Assembly: GCA_029844215.1 (NCBI GenBank)
Contig: JAQGDG010000159.1
Coordinates: 1-64,000, forward strand
Source: Przewalskia tangutica
Lineage: Eukaryota > Streptophyta > Magnoliopsida > Solanales > Solanaceae
Direction: 5' to 3'
DNA length: 64,000 nt
Part shown: piece by piece, positions 45,056 to 58,500 of the stretch
How the letters are laid out: every line of letters begins with the position of its first letter
Numbering within the stretch: position 1 is the first letter of the stretch
Notes under the pieces: generated by a model
Databases searched by the model: none
Told to the model about the DNA's origin: nothing
Seen by the model: only the letters and a program-made list of their open reading frames with translations
Program-made: the position numbers and the translations under genes

Positions 45056-48048
45056 TGTTACACCCGTATTTCTGAGGCGTGCTTTAGAACGTACGTAAGA
45101 ATTCACGAGTGTTAAGATTTGAGACTTGTAAAAATTTATCGGAATTATGGAATTTGTCGGAAAACGTAATATTGTGACGAATGGGAGGGCGACACGTGTC
45201 ACCCCCTTATTGGATGTCTTGGACGAAATTACATGGGCACAAGGGTCATTTGACCCTTGTTAGGAAGACAAGTCTTGCAAGTAGTAAATCTTGACATAAT
45301 TGACTTGGTCAATGGGTCCACAAGCTTGATATTTAAGAGAACCTCATCCTAGCCACCCAATTGTGCACATATTAACCCTCCAGTATTTACTATATAATAT
45401 TACTAGTAGTGAGACAAGTCCACACTTAGCCAAATTTTCAAGAGAAATTGAAGAACTAGAAGCGATGTGCTCTCGGGTTCATCAACGAAGAAAGAAAAAA
45501 ATTTGTTTGTTGTCCAATAATCTTCCCACTTTAAACCAAGGTTCCTAAGTGTATTGTAAGGGTATCTCAATAGAAAAATCTCGGAAAAAGATAGTTTTCG
45601 GGTTAGTCGCAAAGCGAAAACCTAGTTGCCTTTCTAGGTTTTGGTTGGAAGATTGAAGGAAATTTGTTGGTGTTGTTCTAAGGGTCTCAAGTAGCGGATT
45701 GAAGTTTCTTGAAGAGACTCTAAGTTGCTAAGGAGCGACTTCGGATTTGGAGTTGGATTAAGGTTCGTTGAGGTATAATCTTGTCTTTTAATAGTGTTAC
45801 AAGATTATATATATACATTGTTGTTGTTAGCTTTACATGTTGCTAGCATGAAGTTGATATGTTGAAGTTTATAAGTATTATGGATTGCTTGTAGCCTTAA
45901 AAATCCGAAATGTGATGTAAGCCATGTGAAGTTGGATTATATTTTGGTCGTTTTCTAGAATCGTCGTATGTTACCTAATTGAAGATTATAGTAGTATAAT
46001 CGATTGCGACTTGATATCATGTTATGCTAACAATTTGGATTGAAATGGAAATTGGATAAGAATTGATGTTAGTACTTCAAGTTAGCCGAATTGGACTAGT
46101 AAGTTGTATTAATTTAATATCGTTTGTGGGGCGGAATTTTACACGTCTAGTAGGCGTGTAATCCCCTATTGTTGATTGCATTGTTTGGGCCTTAAATATG
46201 GCGTGTTTGGTTATTGTATTCGGCCTTGAAAAAGGTGGCAAAGTAAGTAGAAACAAAGGAGGTCTTTGTCCGATTTTCCGTAGAACTTAGTGACTTAGCA
46301 CTTAGAATATTCTCCGTTTGAAGTAAGAGGTTAATGGACGTATTGTGACCATTTTAGGTTGAAGTACTAAGTATAGCGTATCCTACTTGAAGGATGGAAT
46401 AGCTATCAAGGTTGAAGTACTTTGGAGCATTTTCTACTTGTCGATAATCGTCGCGAGGTATGTGAACCTCTTCCTTCCTTTGGCATGATTCTATGTATGG
46501 AATATACATGTGATATTATTTCATGTTCCCTTCTATTCTTAGAAGTTAAGAGGTATGTGTGTGATTTACTCTATGTAAAGTTTATGTCAAAGTTATCCTA
46601 AGTCCTTACAGGTCTTATGGGGATGTTGGTAAGAGTCGTTAGGAGGTACTTTGGAGCCAAGTTGGCTTGGCTAATTTATGTCACGAATGAGAATAAGTAT
46701 CGAGCAAGCCATTGCAGCGTTAATAAAGGAAAATGAAATGACAATCAATTATGTTAAAATGAGTAGAATTCTCCATCTGCATAGAAGCTAAGATAAGACA
46801 AAATTGTATTACATTTTCTAGATCATGGCTACTTGAATAAGATCGTTATAAATAAGTATAACTTATTTACAACGCACCAAAGTATATGTTACTTAACTTA
46901 TAAGAATTTACGTATGAAGTTTTAAGGCTATGGATCTCAAATTCTTAAAGTTAAGAGACTTTATTTTTCAAGTTATGAGGCTTGATTCTTAAAGGAAGAA
47001 ATGAATTGATTTACAAGTATAGAATACTCGATTTGGAAAGACTTGATTTCTAAAGTTAAGAAACTTGTTTTCTTAAAAGTTAAGAGACTTGAAGTATTTT
47101 GAAAGTATAAGTCTCTTGGTTATAAAAGGAATGAATTTGTCCAAAACATAAAGAGTTATAACGGTTTTATGGGAAGTTGGTTATAACAACTTTATGGAAG
47201 ATTAAAAGAATGGTTTTCTTCAGTAATGTAAGCAAAGAAATGATTTGAAATAAAGAAGGGCAAACTGTTTTAAAGGTACCAATTGCTTAAAGTTTTTAAG
47301 AAAGAAGTCACTTGATTTAGAAGCCGGTAAATGTATTTCTAAAAAAGGTATTGTGACTTGTCTTGAAAGTAGATATTACATGATACTACGGTTGTTAGTA
47401 TCTTGGAAGTTTTATTTAAAAAAGAGTCTTTCTAAAGGAGTAGAGGTGCGTAGTACTTGGGGTTAAATTCCCGAATTTTTATGTGTGAAACGGAAGTGCC
47501 ATGAGTTTATAAAAAGGGAAGTCTAAAGGTTTAATGAACTTGCCTGTGTTTGCTTGTGATAGCTTTAAGTGCAAGTATTATATGTTACGTTGTCGTGACT
47601 CTCAGTTGGAGGGCCGGCTGTCTTGTTATAAGTTTACTTGGACGTACCGACAGTGATGTGGGATTCCACGGGTATGCTTCCATTATGATTGATCCTTGGA
47701 CATGCTTATACGATGTGGGATTCCGGGGCATGTGACCAGGATGCGGGTAAGATGCCCGGACATTTTATTGGGCGTCTGCAGCGTGTGGGATTCCAGGTAT
47801 GCTTCCATTGTGATTGATCTTGGCCATGCTTATCGATGAGGATCTTTGGGGCATGCATCCGAGATGCGGGTTAGATGCGCGTGTTTTATTACTCCATGGC
47901 CGTGCTTATACGATGTGAGATTCCGGCATGCGACCATGTTATATCATTACTCCGTGGGCTAGCTCCCGCGAAGACTGCGCTACGATGAGGATGCCGAGGC
48001 ACGTTATGGCCATGCTTATACGATGTGGGATTAGGGGCATGCGGCGCG

Positions 48049-48080
<32 letters not shown>

Positions 48081-48947
48081 ATATGTGTACAGCAAGGAGA
48101 TATATATATGTATGTATGCAGCAAGCGGTGAGATGGGATGCCACGGGCGCGTCACGTGGTTATATTTACACTTATAGTTGTCGGCGGTGATGGGGATTCC
48201 GCAGACGCGCTTTGATATTTTGTGTGACTTGATCGCGTCTGGATTGGTAGGGTAGTATATCGTCCCTCATAAAGGGCGGATTATGTTCACGAAAGATAAG
48301 TAAGTTATATGGTAATGAACTTAATGATTATTCCTAATCGTATGCGTAAGAATGTGACTATAACTTTTATTGAAAATGGGAAAGATAATAAAGGTGCGAT
48401 TAAGTTCATAAGGGGTAATGACACGGCGGGATCTGGTATGTACTTTTATACTTGTCCTGTCATTCTTTTGTCTGATTATGATCACATTTCTTATCGTTAT
48501 TTGATTCCATATTTAAATTTTGTTATCGACCCGCCGAAGTGCGTTAAATGCCGCAGTATTAGGTGCACAGTTGGTGATCCTTGCTCTTAGGATCTCGGTT
48601 GATTTTGGGAAAAGCTCCATTTGCTCGGAGGTTTATCTCTTGATGCGGTTTCCACGAGGTTGTAGATTCATGTATATTCGGGGTATGGCGGGGCCCTGTC
48701 CACGATTGTTATGTTAAAACTCTTAAGTGCATAGTCACATATGGTGGGTCAGTTTGTAAAGGAAAGGAGGCAACTGCTTCGTGTTTGTATTTACTTATCC
48801 AGAAAGGTAGCCTTATCGGCTAACCTGTTGATTTTATCTTTGTTGATTTATTTTATAAGTCTCATGTATGTTCCGCTGATTATCTCTGATGTATACCTGT
48901 AAGGGTGCCCAGGTAGGGCACCACCATGAGCGAGGGTCCGTCGTGTG
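45056..48947 (+). repeat. 3' LTR of the gag-only element (B-type subfamily)
   Basis: About 3892 bp, starting TGTTACACCCGTATTTC. Related to the B-1 LTR along its length, but with a different array in the middle (about 47640-48200) and no 47-bp repeat. The end reads GTCGTGT instead of GTCGTGACA, as in A-3. It then runs into the interior of another B LTR. Confidence 0.82.
47640..48200 (+). repeat. Irregular tandem repeats with (AT)n in B-type LTR
   Basis: Repeated CATGCTTATACGATGTGGGA, GATTCC.GGGCATG and GGATGCGGGT blocks with 60-100 bp spacing, plus a (AT)13 run at 48051-48076. The neighbouring LTR has a similar set at about 50110-50690 with (AT)n near 50547-50564. Confidence 0.78.
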
Positions 48948-51372
48948 CGAATATACACGTGGTATTATTTCATGATTCCTTCTACTCTTAGAAGTTAAGA
49001 AGTATGTATGTTGATTTACTCTACGTAAGGGTTATGTCTAAGTTATCCTAAGTTCTTACCAAGTCTTATGGGGGATGTTGGTAAGAGTCATTAGGAGGTA
49101 TTTGGAGCCAAGTTGACTTGGCTAATTTCTGACACGAATGAGAATAAGTATCGAACAAGCCATTCTGGCGTTAATAAAGGAAAATGTAATGTGAAATTAT
49201 ATTAAAACAAGTAGAATTCTCCATCTGCATAGAAGCTAAGATAAGACAAAATTGTATTACATTTTCTAGATCATGGTTGCTTTAATAAGATCGTTATAAA
49301 CAAGTATAATCTACTCACACACATAAGGCATATGTACTTCACTTAAAGAATTTACGTTATGAAGTTTTAGGACTATGAACCTTTGACTCTAAAAGGTTGA
49401 GAGACTTTATTTTCAAGTAATGAAACTTGATTCTTAAAGGAAGAAATGACATGATTTAAGGGAAGTAACTTGTTTTAAAAGGTGTGAGTTATTTGAGATT
49501 TAATAGTTAAGAAACTTGATTTCTAAAGTTAAGAGACTTAAAGTATTTTGGAAGTTAAGAAAATTGATTTGAAAGTATATGATACTTGGTTTTAAAAGTA
49601 TAAGTCTCTTGATTGAAAAAGGAATGAAATTGTCTAAAACCATAAAGGGTTATAACGGCTTTATGGGAAGTTGGTTATAACGGCTTTATGAAAGGTTAAG
49701 AGAATGGTTTCCTCTAATAATGTAAGTAAAGGAGTAACTTGAAATAAGGAAGGGTATTTTGATTTAAAGGTATCACTTGCTTAAAGTTTTAAAATAAGGG
49801 TCACTTGATTTAGAAGCCGAGAAACATATTTCTAAAAGTGTAGTGACTTATGTGAAATGTAAACAAGCCTTGATACTACGGGTGTTAGTATCTTGTGGTT
49901 TTATATGAAAAGGGACCTTTTGAAAAGAATGGAAGTACGTAGTACTTTGGGTTAAATTCCCGGATTTTTATGTGTGAAACGAAAGTGCCATGAGTTTATA
50001 AAAATGGAAGTCTAAAGGTTTAATGAACTTGCCTATGTTTGCTTGTGATAGCTTTGAGTGCAAGTATTATGTGTTTACGTTGTCGTGACTCTCAGTTGGA
50101 GGGTCGGTTGTCTTGTTGTAAGTTTACTTGGGCGTGCAAGCGGTGATGTGGGATTCCACGGGTATGCTTCCATTATGATTGATCCTTGGACATGCTTATA
50201 CGATGTGGGATTAAGGCATGTGACCGAGGCGGGTTAGATTCGGTTGTTTTATTACCCATGGCCATGCTTATCGATGAGGATTCGGGGCATGCGACCATGC
50301 TATGCGATTATTACTCCATGGGCTAGCTCCCGTGAAGACATGTACCCACGATGAGGATTAGGGGCATGTTATATTATTATTCCATGGGCTAGCTCCCCAT
50401 GAAGACCTGCACATACGATGAGGGATGCCGAGGGCACGTTATGGTCATGCTTATACGATGAGGGATTTCGGGTCATGCGGCCACGTTATATATATATGTT
50501 GTATATGTTACACGGTGTCGGCGATGATGTAGGATTCCACGCAGGAGATATATATATATATATGTATTGTGTATGTGTACGCCGACAGTGAGGTGGGATG
50601 CCACGGGCGCGTCACATGGTTATATTTTACACTTATGGCTGTCGGCAGTGATGGGGGATTCCACGGGCACGCTTTGATATTTGTGTGACTTGATCGCGTC
50701 CCATATTGGGCCGAGTAGTATATGCGTCCCTCCATAAATGGCCGGATTATGTTATGAAAGATAAGTAAGTTATATGGTAATGAACTTAATGACTTCTCCT
50801 AAGTATGTACGTAAGATATGGCTATAACTCTTAATGGAATGGAAAAGATAATGATGTGCAATTAAGTTCATAAGTGGTAATGACACGGCAGGATCTGGTA
50901 TGTACTTTTTATACTTGCCCCTGTCATTCTTTTATACGATTATGATCATTTCTTGTACTTTATTTACATTCCATATTAAATTTTTGTTATCGGCCCCGCC
51001 GAAGCTGCGTTAAATGTCGCGAGTTTAGGTACCTGATTGTGGATCCATGAGCTTAAGATCTGATTGACATTTTGAGATGGCTCGATGTTAGGAGTTGTCA
51101 TGGCTATGTATATTCGAAGTGCGGCGGGGCCTTGTCCGTCATAGTATTTGTTCAAATCTTAGAAGTGCAGTATTCATCGTAAATTTGGGTGGCTAGAGTT
51201 GTTTTTGTACATTGTTAAGCGATGTAGACCCTTTGGGTAATTTTTATGATTATGGCACTTATCGGCAGCCTTAGTTTTAAAAAAATGTGTTATTTATCTT
51301 AGTAGTTTATTATGTTGTATGTTTAGAAGGGTGCCCGGGTAGGGCACTAGTGACTTGGGTCGGGTCGTGACA
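48948..51372 (+). repeat. B-type LTR fragment (3' 2.4 kb)
   Basis: Starts abruptly at GCGAATATACACGTGG, equivalent to about 46497 in the previous LTR, and continues to a proper GTGACA end (51367-51372). The preceding LTR was apparently inserted here; the 5' part of this LTR is not next to it in the window. Hairpin zone about 51030-51350 is partly decayed. Confidence 0.8.
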
Positions 51373-51919
51373 CCTCCGTCCTTGTCGATGCGTCGAGTAA
51401 ATTCACAACAAGACAGTCAACCCTCAACCGAGAGTCACGGCGGCGTAAATATATAATACTTGCACTCAGGCTATCATACAAGCAAGCTTAGGCAAGTTCA
51501 TAAAATCTTTAGACTTTCATTTTATATACTCGATGCACTTTTCGTTTCACATAAAACAAATCGGAATTTAACCTAAGTACTACGTACTTCCATTCTTTTC
51601 AAAAGATTCATTTTCATATAAAACCCCAAGATACTAACACCTGTAGTATCAAGGCTTGTTTACATTTCACATAAGTCACTACACTTTTAGAAATACATGT
51701 ATAGGCTTCTAAATCAAGTGACTTCTTTCTTAAAAACCTTAAGCAATTGGTACCTTTAAAACAATTTGCCCTTCTTTATTTCAAGTCATTTCTTTGCTTA
51801 CATTCTTGAAAACCATTCTTTTAATCTTCCATAAAGTTGTTATAACCAACTTCCCATAAAGCCGTTATAACTCTTTATGTATTAGACAATTTCATTCCTT
51901 TTATCACCAAGAGACTTAT
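51373..51919 (-). repeat. Reverse B LTR fragment
   Basis: The reverse complement matches the middle of the B LTR (about 47130-47650): GTGACTCTCGGTTGAGGG, GCAAGTATTATATATTTACG and the TTATAACGGCTTTATGGGAA motif (as complement near 51840-51870). It abuts the end of the forward LTR at 51372 and is cut at 51919 by C-2. Forward and reverse copies form an inverted pair with 49640-50150. Confidence 0.82.
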
Positions 51920-54900
51920 TGTCACGACCCGATCCCGGGCCCGTGACTGGTGCCTTACCCCGGGCACCCTAGTGATACAACATCAGAGAAAACCAGCGGA
52001 AATAAAAACATAAACATGAACATGAGACAAGATAATAAAACAGGCCAACCAAACGGTTACCTTCCATTAAAATATATATAAAAACTCTTTCAAAGCGAGC
52101 AGTTTAATCCTTTTTACAAAACCACCTTGCAAGGTGCTACGGACCTCTAAGATTTACAACAACTATGGCGGACGGGGCCGCCATACCACAATGTACAAGA
52201 ACCTACAACTCGAGGAACACATGCAAAAGATAAGCCTCAGAAGGAGCAGAGCTTCCAATACTGAAAGGTGATCCTAATAGCGGGGATCGACATCGATGTA
52301 CTTACTGCGGCGTGACGGCCCAGGAGGTCGATAACAGTACCAAGTATGTGAAAGCGTAAATCATAAATGAAATCATAATAGTCTATATAAAGCGGGAGAC
52401 ATGTATGATGACCCAACTACGATATAACATATAACGAGTTACATCAAGTCGAGGACTCACGCCTCAATTATCACTCGTGCGTGGAATTTCTTCCTCATTG
52501 CTGCGTTTATGATATGACAATACCAAGAGTATGCATGAACACGAGTCCCACTGTGTCATAAAAACCGTATAGGACAAGTATAACTACGGATCCGACCGTA
52601 CCAATAATATAATGCAACGAAAACACGGCCGTCGGGGCAAGTCAGAGCCGACTCTGGATACCAAGGCGGTCACGTGGCGGCCGGGGCAAGTCGGCTGACC
52701 ACCGAGGACGGGCGTATCACGAGACCGTCACTACTGGCTGAAGCAGGGCAAGTCACGGTGACTCACGGGTACCAAGGCGAATCGGCCATGAGGCAGGGGC
52801 AATCGAGGCCGACCACCGGGGACCAGGCGAGCAGTAAGAAACCTCATGGAGAGCTAGTCCATAAAATAACCATTCTTGCACAACCAAGGCTATCACCACA
52901 AGCATAAGCAAGTTACGCGACAACAAGCATAGGCAAGTTACACAACACAAGCATAGGCAAGTTACACAACAACCAAGATAGGCAAGTTACACAACACAAG
53001 CATGAGTTACACAACTCGAGTTACTTTCATTTTATGCCAAAGTCGGGTTTTAACCTAAAGTACTACGTCGTTAAATTCCTTTTAAAGAGATCCATTCCTT
53101 TTATAAAAGTCACCCGATGTCCGTAGTGTAAAAGATAGAGTGGCGAGCATTGTTAAATAAACAAAATGCTTTCCTTTGTAAAATCAAGTAACAACCTTAT
53201 TTTCCAAGCGTTCAAGTTTGCCTAATTTCAAATGCTCAAGTTTCTCATTTTTAGAAAAGGTTTCGTAGTTCATAGTTTTAATCCTTTAAAACATAATTCT
53301 CCTTTAATGATTTGAGAAAGCATTATGCCTTATATGTGAGTAGTTTATTCTTGTTTATAATCGATCTTATTAAGCGGCCATGATCTAGGATATGTAATAT
53401 CATTTTGTCTCATCTTAGCTTCATGCGGATGGAGGTTTCTCTTTGGTTTTAATACAATACTTCATTATTCAATACATTCTCCTTTATTAACTGCGGTGGT
53501 GCAGCCGATACACGTTCGATTTAGAAATCGGTAAAACATTATCCCTTTAAGTAAAACCAAGTACTCATTACTCACGAATGAGGTTTCACACAAACATCCA
53601 CATTAAAACAATTAAGTTAAGTCTCTTATCTTATAAGATCAAGTCTTTTAACTTCTAACATCGATAAACCATTTTCTTTACCTTTCTTAAGACCTTATAC
53701 CTAACTTCCCATAAGCTAGTATAACTCTTTTTAAAACCTTTAAAACCAAGTGTTACTCTCCTTCAAAAGCGATTTATAACTCTTTTGAAATACATCAAGT
53801 TCTTTATTATAACTAGCGATTATAATTCACATCGATTACCTTTTAAAACCATAAAGTATTTTCTTACCTACATAAAGTCATTATAACAACTTCCCATAAA
53901 GCCGTTATAACACTTTATGTTTAAAAACAATCAAACACGATTAACACGTATGCGTCTGCCGTACTACATAGTTCACACATATCATGCTAGAAGAGATAGG
54001 AAGAGGTTCACATACCTCGCGGCGAGTCGACTAATAGCAAAAGCGCTCCAAGTACTTCAAACCGTCGGCTACTCCTTAAGCCACGTAGATCGCACCACAC
54101 GTAGTACTTGACCTATAAGGCCACAAGGCGCTTATTAACATCTAGATCTCATCGTTCCATATTCTCTGAAAATTCGGCGACCTCCCCATGGCAGCGTAAA
54201 TCTCCTCTCTAACGAGGCTGCAAGCCAACCGGAGGGTTAACACGCCTAACCTGGCGTGTACAATTCTACTACAAGTAATGTTACACAAGTCTCTTTGTCT
54301 GATCCTATGTAATTACTGATTCATTCTCTTCTTAAATTCGGGCTTAAGTCGCAAGACATTCGCAATTATAATCGATTCTATATATAGTATACATCAACTA
54401 TATATTCCTACAACATGTAATTCCCAATTACAATAGAAGGTCAAGAGTGTTTACCTCGATAAGCCCAAAATTATCCGAGTTTATATGTCGATCCTGAGCA
54501 AGGTTTAGCTCTACTCAGGCGCTCAATCCGCTCCAAACAACCCTTAGAAGTTCTAACCAACTTCTACTTATAACTTCAACTACGGGTGAAGATTTACTTA
54601 GGGTTTCGTTTTTGGTGAGGGTAGTATAATAGTATTTCTGACTCTACGTATAGAGGTAACTTTGGAAGTACTATAAGGTATATGGGCTAGAGTATTTTGG
54701 GCATTATAACAATACTAGGAGAGTATTTCTATACCACAAAGGGGTATTATACGAAAACAACTAGGCTAGGGGTACCCAAACACCTGAGGAGGAGGGTGGC
54801 TCTCGGCGAGGGCTCATGAGGAGGTGATTTGGACGAGAACTACACTTAAGGGGAGAGATTTTAACACTTAGAAAGGATTTTTGGATGAAGAAGTTCATCA

Positions 54901-55299
54901 ACATAAGAGGGTATTTATAGGTCAAGGGATGGCCAACCAATGGCGAATTATGCAGTGCAAGGCAAGTGTAAGGCGAGATTTGGGCAAGTGTCCTAAGCCA
55001 ACTTGCACAAAATATCCTACCAACTCAAGACAAAACAAGCCACCTTGTTCGTCCCTTTTGCGTCCACTCCAAGGCGATGTGAGGTGACACTTGTCACCCT
55101 CCGTTGGTCCAAAATGTTTCGTATCTCGGAAAAATCCGCAAAAATTAAAATGACATAGCGAATTTTCCTACAAAAGCTGTAAGCGTTTAGTCGAGCGACT
55201 CTTTTAAACACTTGTGCACAAATTTCGAAACTAGCCAACTTTAAGGCTCAAATTATTATCGTCGCCTCGCGTACATACTGCGGAAATACGGGTATAACA
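51920..55299 (-). repeat. 3' LTR of C-2
   Basis: 3380 bp; on the minus strand it starts TGTTATACCCGTATTTCCGC and ends CGGGTCGTGACA. TATTTATA (54912-54919) is the complement of the TATA box. Arrays: about 52634-52840 (GGGGCAAGTC blocks spaced 49-63 bp) and about 52866-53005 (28-29 bp). It ends in GTGACA, unlike the two LTRs of C-3. Confidence 0.88.
52634..53005 (-). repeat. Two tandem arrays in the C-2 LTR
   Basis: On the plus strand GGGGCAAGTC recurs near 52634, 52683, 52746 and 52796 with CCGACCACCGGGGACC-like partners; the 28-29 bp array AAGCATAGGCAAGTTACACA follows to about 53005. The first array takes the place of the 80-bp array of C-1 and the 66-bp array of C-3. Confidence 0.78.
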
Positions 55300-55522
55300 T
55301 TCTCCCTCGTAGAAACATTCGTCGAATGTTCCTTCTCAAGACGGATAACGATAAAGTTCTTCTAATAAGTTGCCAGCGCCACAACCGGCCCGCGAAACAA
55401 CACTGCGCGCAAATACTTATATCGAGTCCACGAGGAAACACCTCTAACATCACAACTTTTGTCACTTTGCGCGAGTTCTAGTGTCACTCGTGACCCAACA
55501 AATGGTGCCGGATGCGTCTTTG
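55300..55522 (-). other. C-2 internal 3' end with PPT and palindrome
   Basis: On the plus strand AACATTCG (55314-55321) and CGAATGTT (55323-55330) form the palindrome with one base between; the purine tract (complement of TTCTCCCTCG) lies between it and the LTR. The rest aligns loosely with the equivalent part of C-3 (about 59040-59180). No open frame of note. C-3 begins at 55523. Confidence 0.75.
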
Positions 55523-58500
55523 TGGCGCCCGAAACGGGCGTCGCTGGTGCCTTACCGGGCACCCTGGTGATCCGATCATCGAGAAAACCAGCGGAAATAA
55601 AAACTTAAACATCAATAGACATGGATCAAGAGATGTGAAAAAAAAAAGCGAGCCAACCAAAGCGGTTGCCTTTAGTATATACATAAAACCGAGCAGTTTA
55701 ATCCTTTTACAACCACGCCACAACGATTACTACGGACCTCTAAGATTTACAACAACTATGGCGGACAGAGCCCGCCATACCACCACGAATGTACAGAACC
55801 TGACTCGGGAACACATGCAAAAGATAAGCCTCGAGAAGCGGAGCTTCCCAATCTGTTGAGCGTGATCTAAGGCGAGGATCCACGATCGATGTACCTCTAC
55901 CTGCGGCATGAGCGCGGCCCCGAGAGTCGATCTGCCAGTACCAAGTATGTGAAGCGTAAAATCGTAAATGAAATCATACTAGTCTATATAAAGCAGGAGA
56001 CATGTATGATAACCAAACTCTGATTCGCGATAGGTAGCGATCATATCAAGTCGAGGACTCGCGCCTCAAGTCACCACTCAATATAACTATGGGTCTCACG
56101 CCGCAACATCCATCATGTTCGCATCATGGCGCGTGCCCGAGAATCTTGCATCGGTGTAGACATGTCCATGACGACAATAATAACAAGGCGCGTGGCCACG
56201 TACCGAGTGCAGCCGGTGTAGACATGTCCATGACATCAACAACAAGACAACAATCCAAATGGAAGCATACGTGCGCTACGCGTCGTGTCGATATGTCGAA
56301 AGGGATAAATAAGACAACATTCCAAATGGGCGCATACGTGCGCTACGCGTCGTGTCGGTATGTCGAAGGGAAACAATAAGCGATATTCCAAATGGAAACA
56401 TACGTGCGCTACGCGTCGTGTCGGTATGCCCAAAGGAAACAATAAGCAGCGTCAAAATGGAAGCATGCGTGCGCTACGCGTCGTGTCGGTATGTCCAGCG
56501 ATTAGCAAAAGTAACACAATCAGCGAGGCGTGCGTGGAATTTCTCGTCACCGTAACGCGTCGAGTAAGTTCTCAACAAGTCAACCGACCTCCATCGAGAA
56601 CGCGGTAACGAAATACAACACTGCACAACAAAGGCTATCATCACAAGCATAGGCAAGTTTCACAACAACAAGCATAGCGAGTTTCCACAACAAGCATAGG
56701 CAAGTTATACCTGACTCAAAGTACTTTCGTTTTGCCAAAGTCGGGTTTTAACCTAAAGTACTACGTAAGTTAAGTTCCTTAAAGAGGTCCATTACTTTTA
56801 TCAAAGTCACGATACGTAGTATTAGAATGACCAACCAGCATTCCTTTTCAAAATCAAGTAACAACACTCTTTTCCTAAGTTCGGTTTGCCTAGTTTGATT
56901 ACTCAAGCTTCTCATTTTCAAATGGTTTCATAGTGCATAAACTTAATCACTTGATTCCTTTTTAGAACAATTTAGTAATATATGCCTCACGTGAGAGTAG
57001 GTTATTCTTGTTTACAACATTCTTATTACAATGACCGTGATCTAGAAAATGTAATATCATTTTGTCTCATCTTAGTTTCTATGCGGATGGAGGTTTCTCT
57101 GGTTTTAATAATACTTCATTACTTAATACATTTTCCTTTATTAGCTGCGATGGTTTGTCGATACATTCGATTTCGAAATCAGAAACATCATTCCTTTAAA
57201 TAAAACCAAGTACTCATTACTCACGAATGAGGTTTCACACAAACATTCACATTAAAACAAATAAGTTAAGTCTCTTATCTTATCAGATCAAGTCTCTTAA
57301 CTTCTAACACCAGTAAACCATTTTCTTTACCTCTCTTAAGACATTATACCTAACTCCCCATAAAGCTAGTATAACTCTTTTTAAAACCTTTAAAACCAAG
57401 TGTTACTCTTTCTTTCAAAGCGATTCACAAATCTTTTGAAATACTTCAACTTCTTCATTAACACATAACAAGCGATTATAACCAAATCGATTACCTTTTG
57501 AAAACCACAACCCATTTTCTCATCTACATAAAAGGTTTATAACCAACTTCCCAAAGCCGTTATAACACTTTATGTTTTAAAACAATCAACCACGATTAAC
57601 ACGTATGCGTCTGCGTACTACATAGTTCACACATATCATGCTAGAAGAGATAGGAAGAGGTTCACATACCTCGCGGCGAGTATCGACTAATAGCAAAGCG
57701 CTCAAGTACTTCCAACGTCGGCTACTCCATAAGCCAAGTAGGCGCGCCACGTAGTACATCAACCTATAAGGCCACAAGGCGCATTAACATTTAGATCCGC
57801 CGTAGAACATTCTATCGAAAATTCGCGACACTCCCGCCAGCGGCGTAAATCTCTCTCTATCGGCGGCTACCAAGCCAACCGGGGTTACATCTAACCTAAC
57901 GGTACAATTCTACTCCGGTACTCTTACCTGAGTCTCTTTGTGTCTGACCTATGTAATTACTGATTCGGTATTCTTCTTAAAATTCGGGCTTAAGTCGCGA
58001 AGACATTGCATAATACTAAGTTGATTCTATATATAGTATACTTCAACTATATATTCTAACATGTAATTTCCAATTACAAAAGGAGAACAAGATTATTTAC
58101 CTCAAACAAGCCCAAAATTATCAAGTTATAATGTCGATCTGAGCAAGGTTTAGCTCTACTCAGTGCGCTCAATCCGCCAAACAACCTTTAGAAGTTCTAA
58201 CCAACCTACTTAAATACTTCAACCAACAATGAAGATTTCCTTAGGGTTTCGGTTTGAGGCTAAAAGGACAATAGGTAGTATTTCCGGGCTCTACGTATAG
58301 AGGTAACTTTTGGAAAACAACAAGGTAAAGGCTAAGGTATTTTGGGCATTATAACAATACTTGGAAGACAACTTCTACCAAGGGGGTACCTCGAGAACAC
58401 TCCGAGGTGGGGGTGTGCTCTCGGCCTGAGGCCACTAGGGGAGTACCTCTGGCCACTAGGCCTCACGAAAAGGGGAGGAAGCTCACGGCTAGAGCACAAG

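Noticed and set aside
48051..48076. (AT)13 run as an origin or matrix-attachment element
   Set aside because: A simple repeat inside an LTR array; the neighbouring copy has a shorter run near 50547-50564. Nothing more than slippage is supported.
56089..56608. Overlapping open frames with repeated CATRRV/VRYASCRYV-like peptides on both strands
   Set aside because: They run across the 66-bp tandem array in the C-3 LTR. A period divisible by three keeps frames open by chance. The same array in the other LTR (60931-61175) gives differently broken frames, and no start or codon signal supports a gene.
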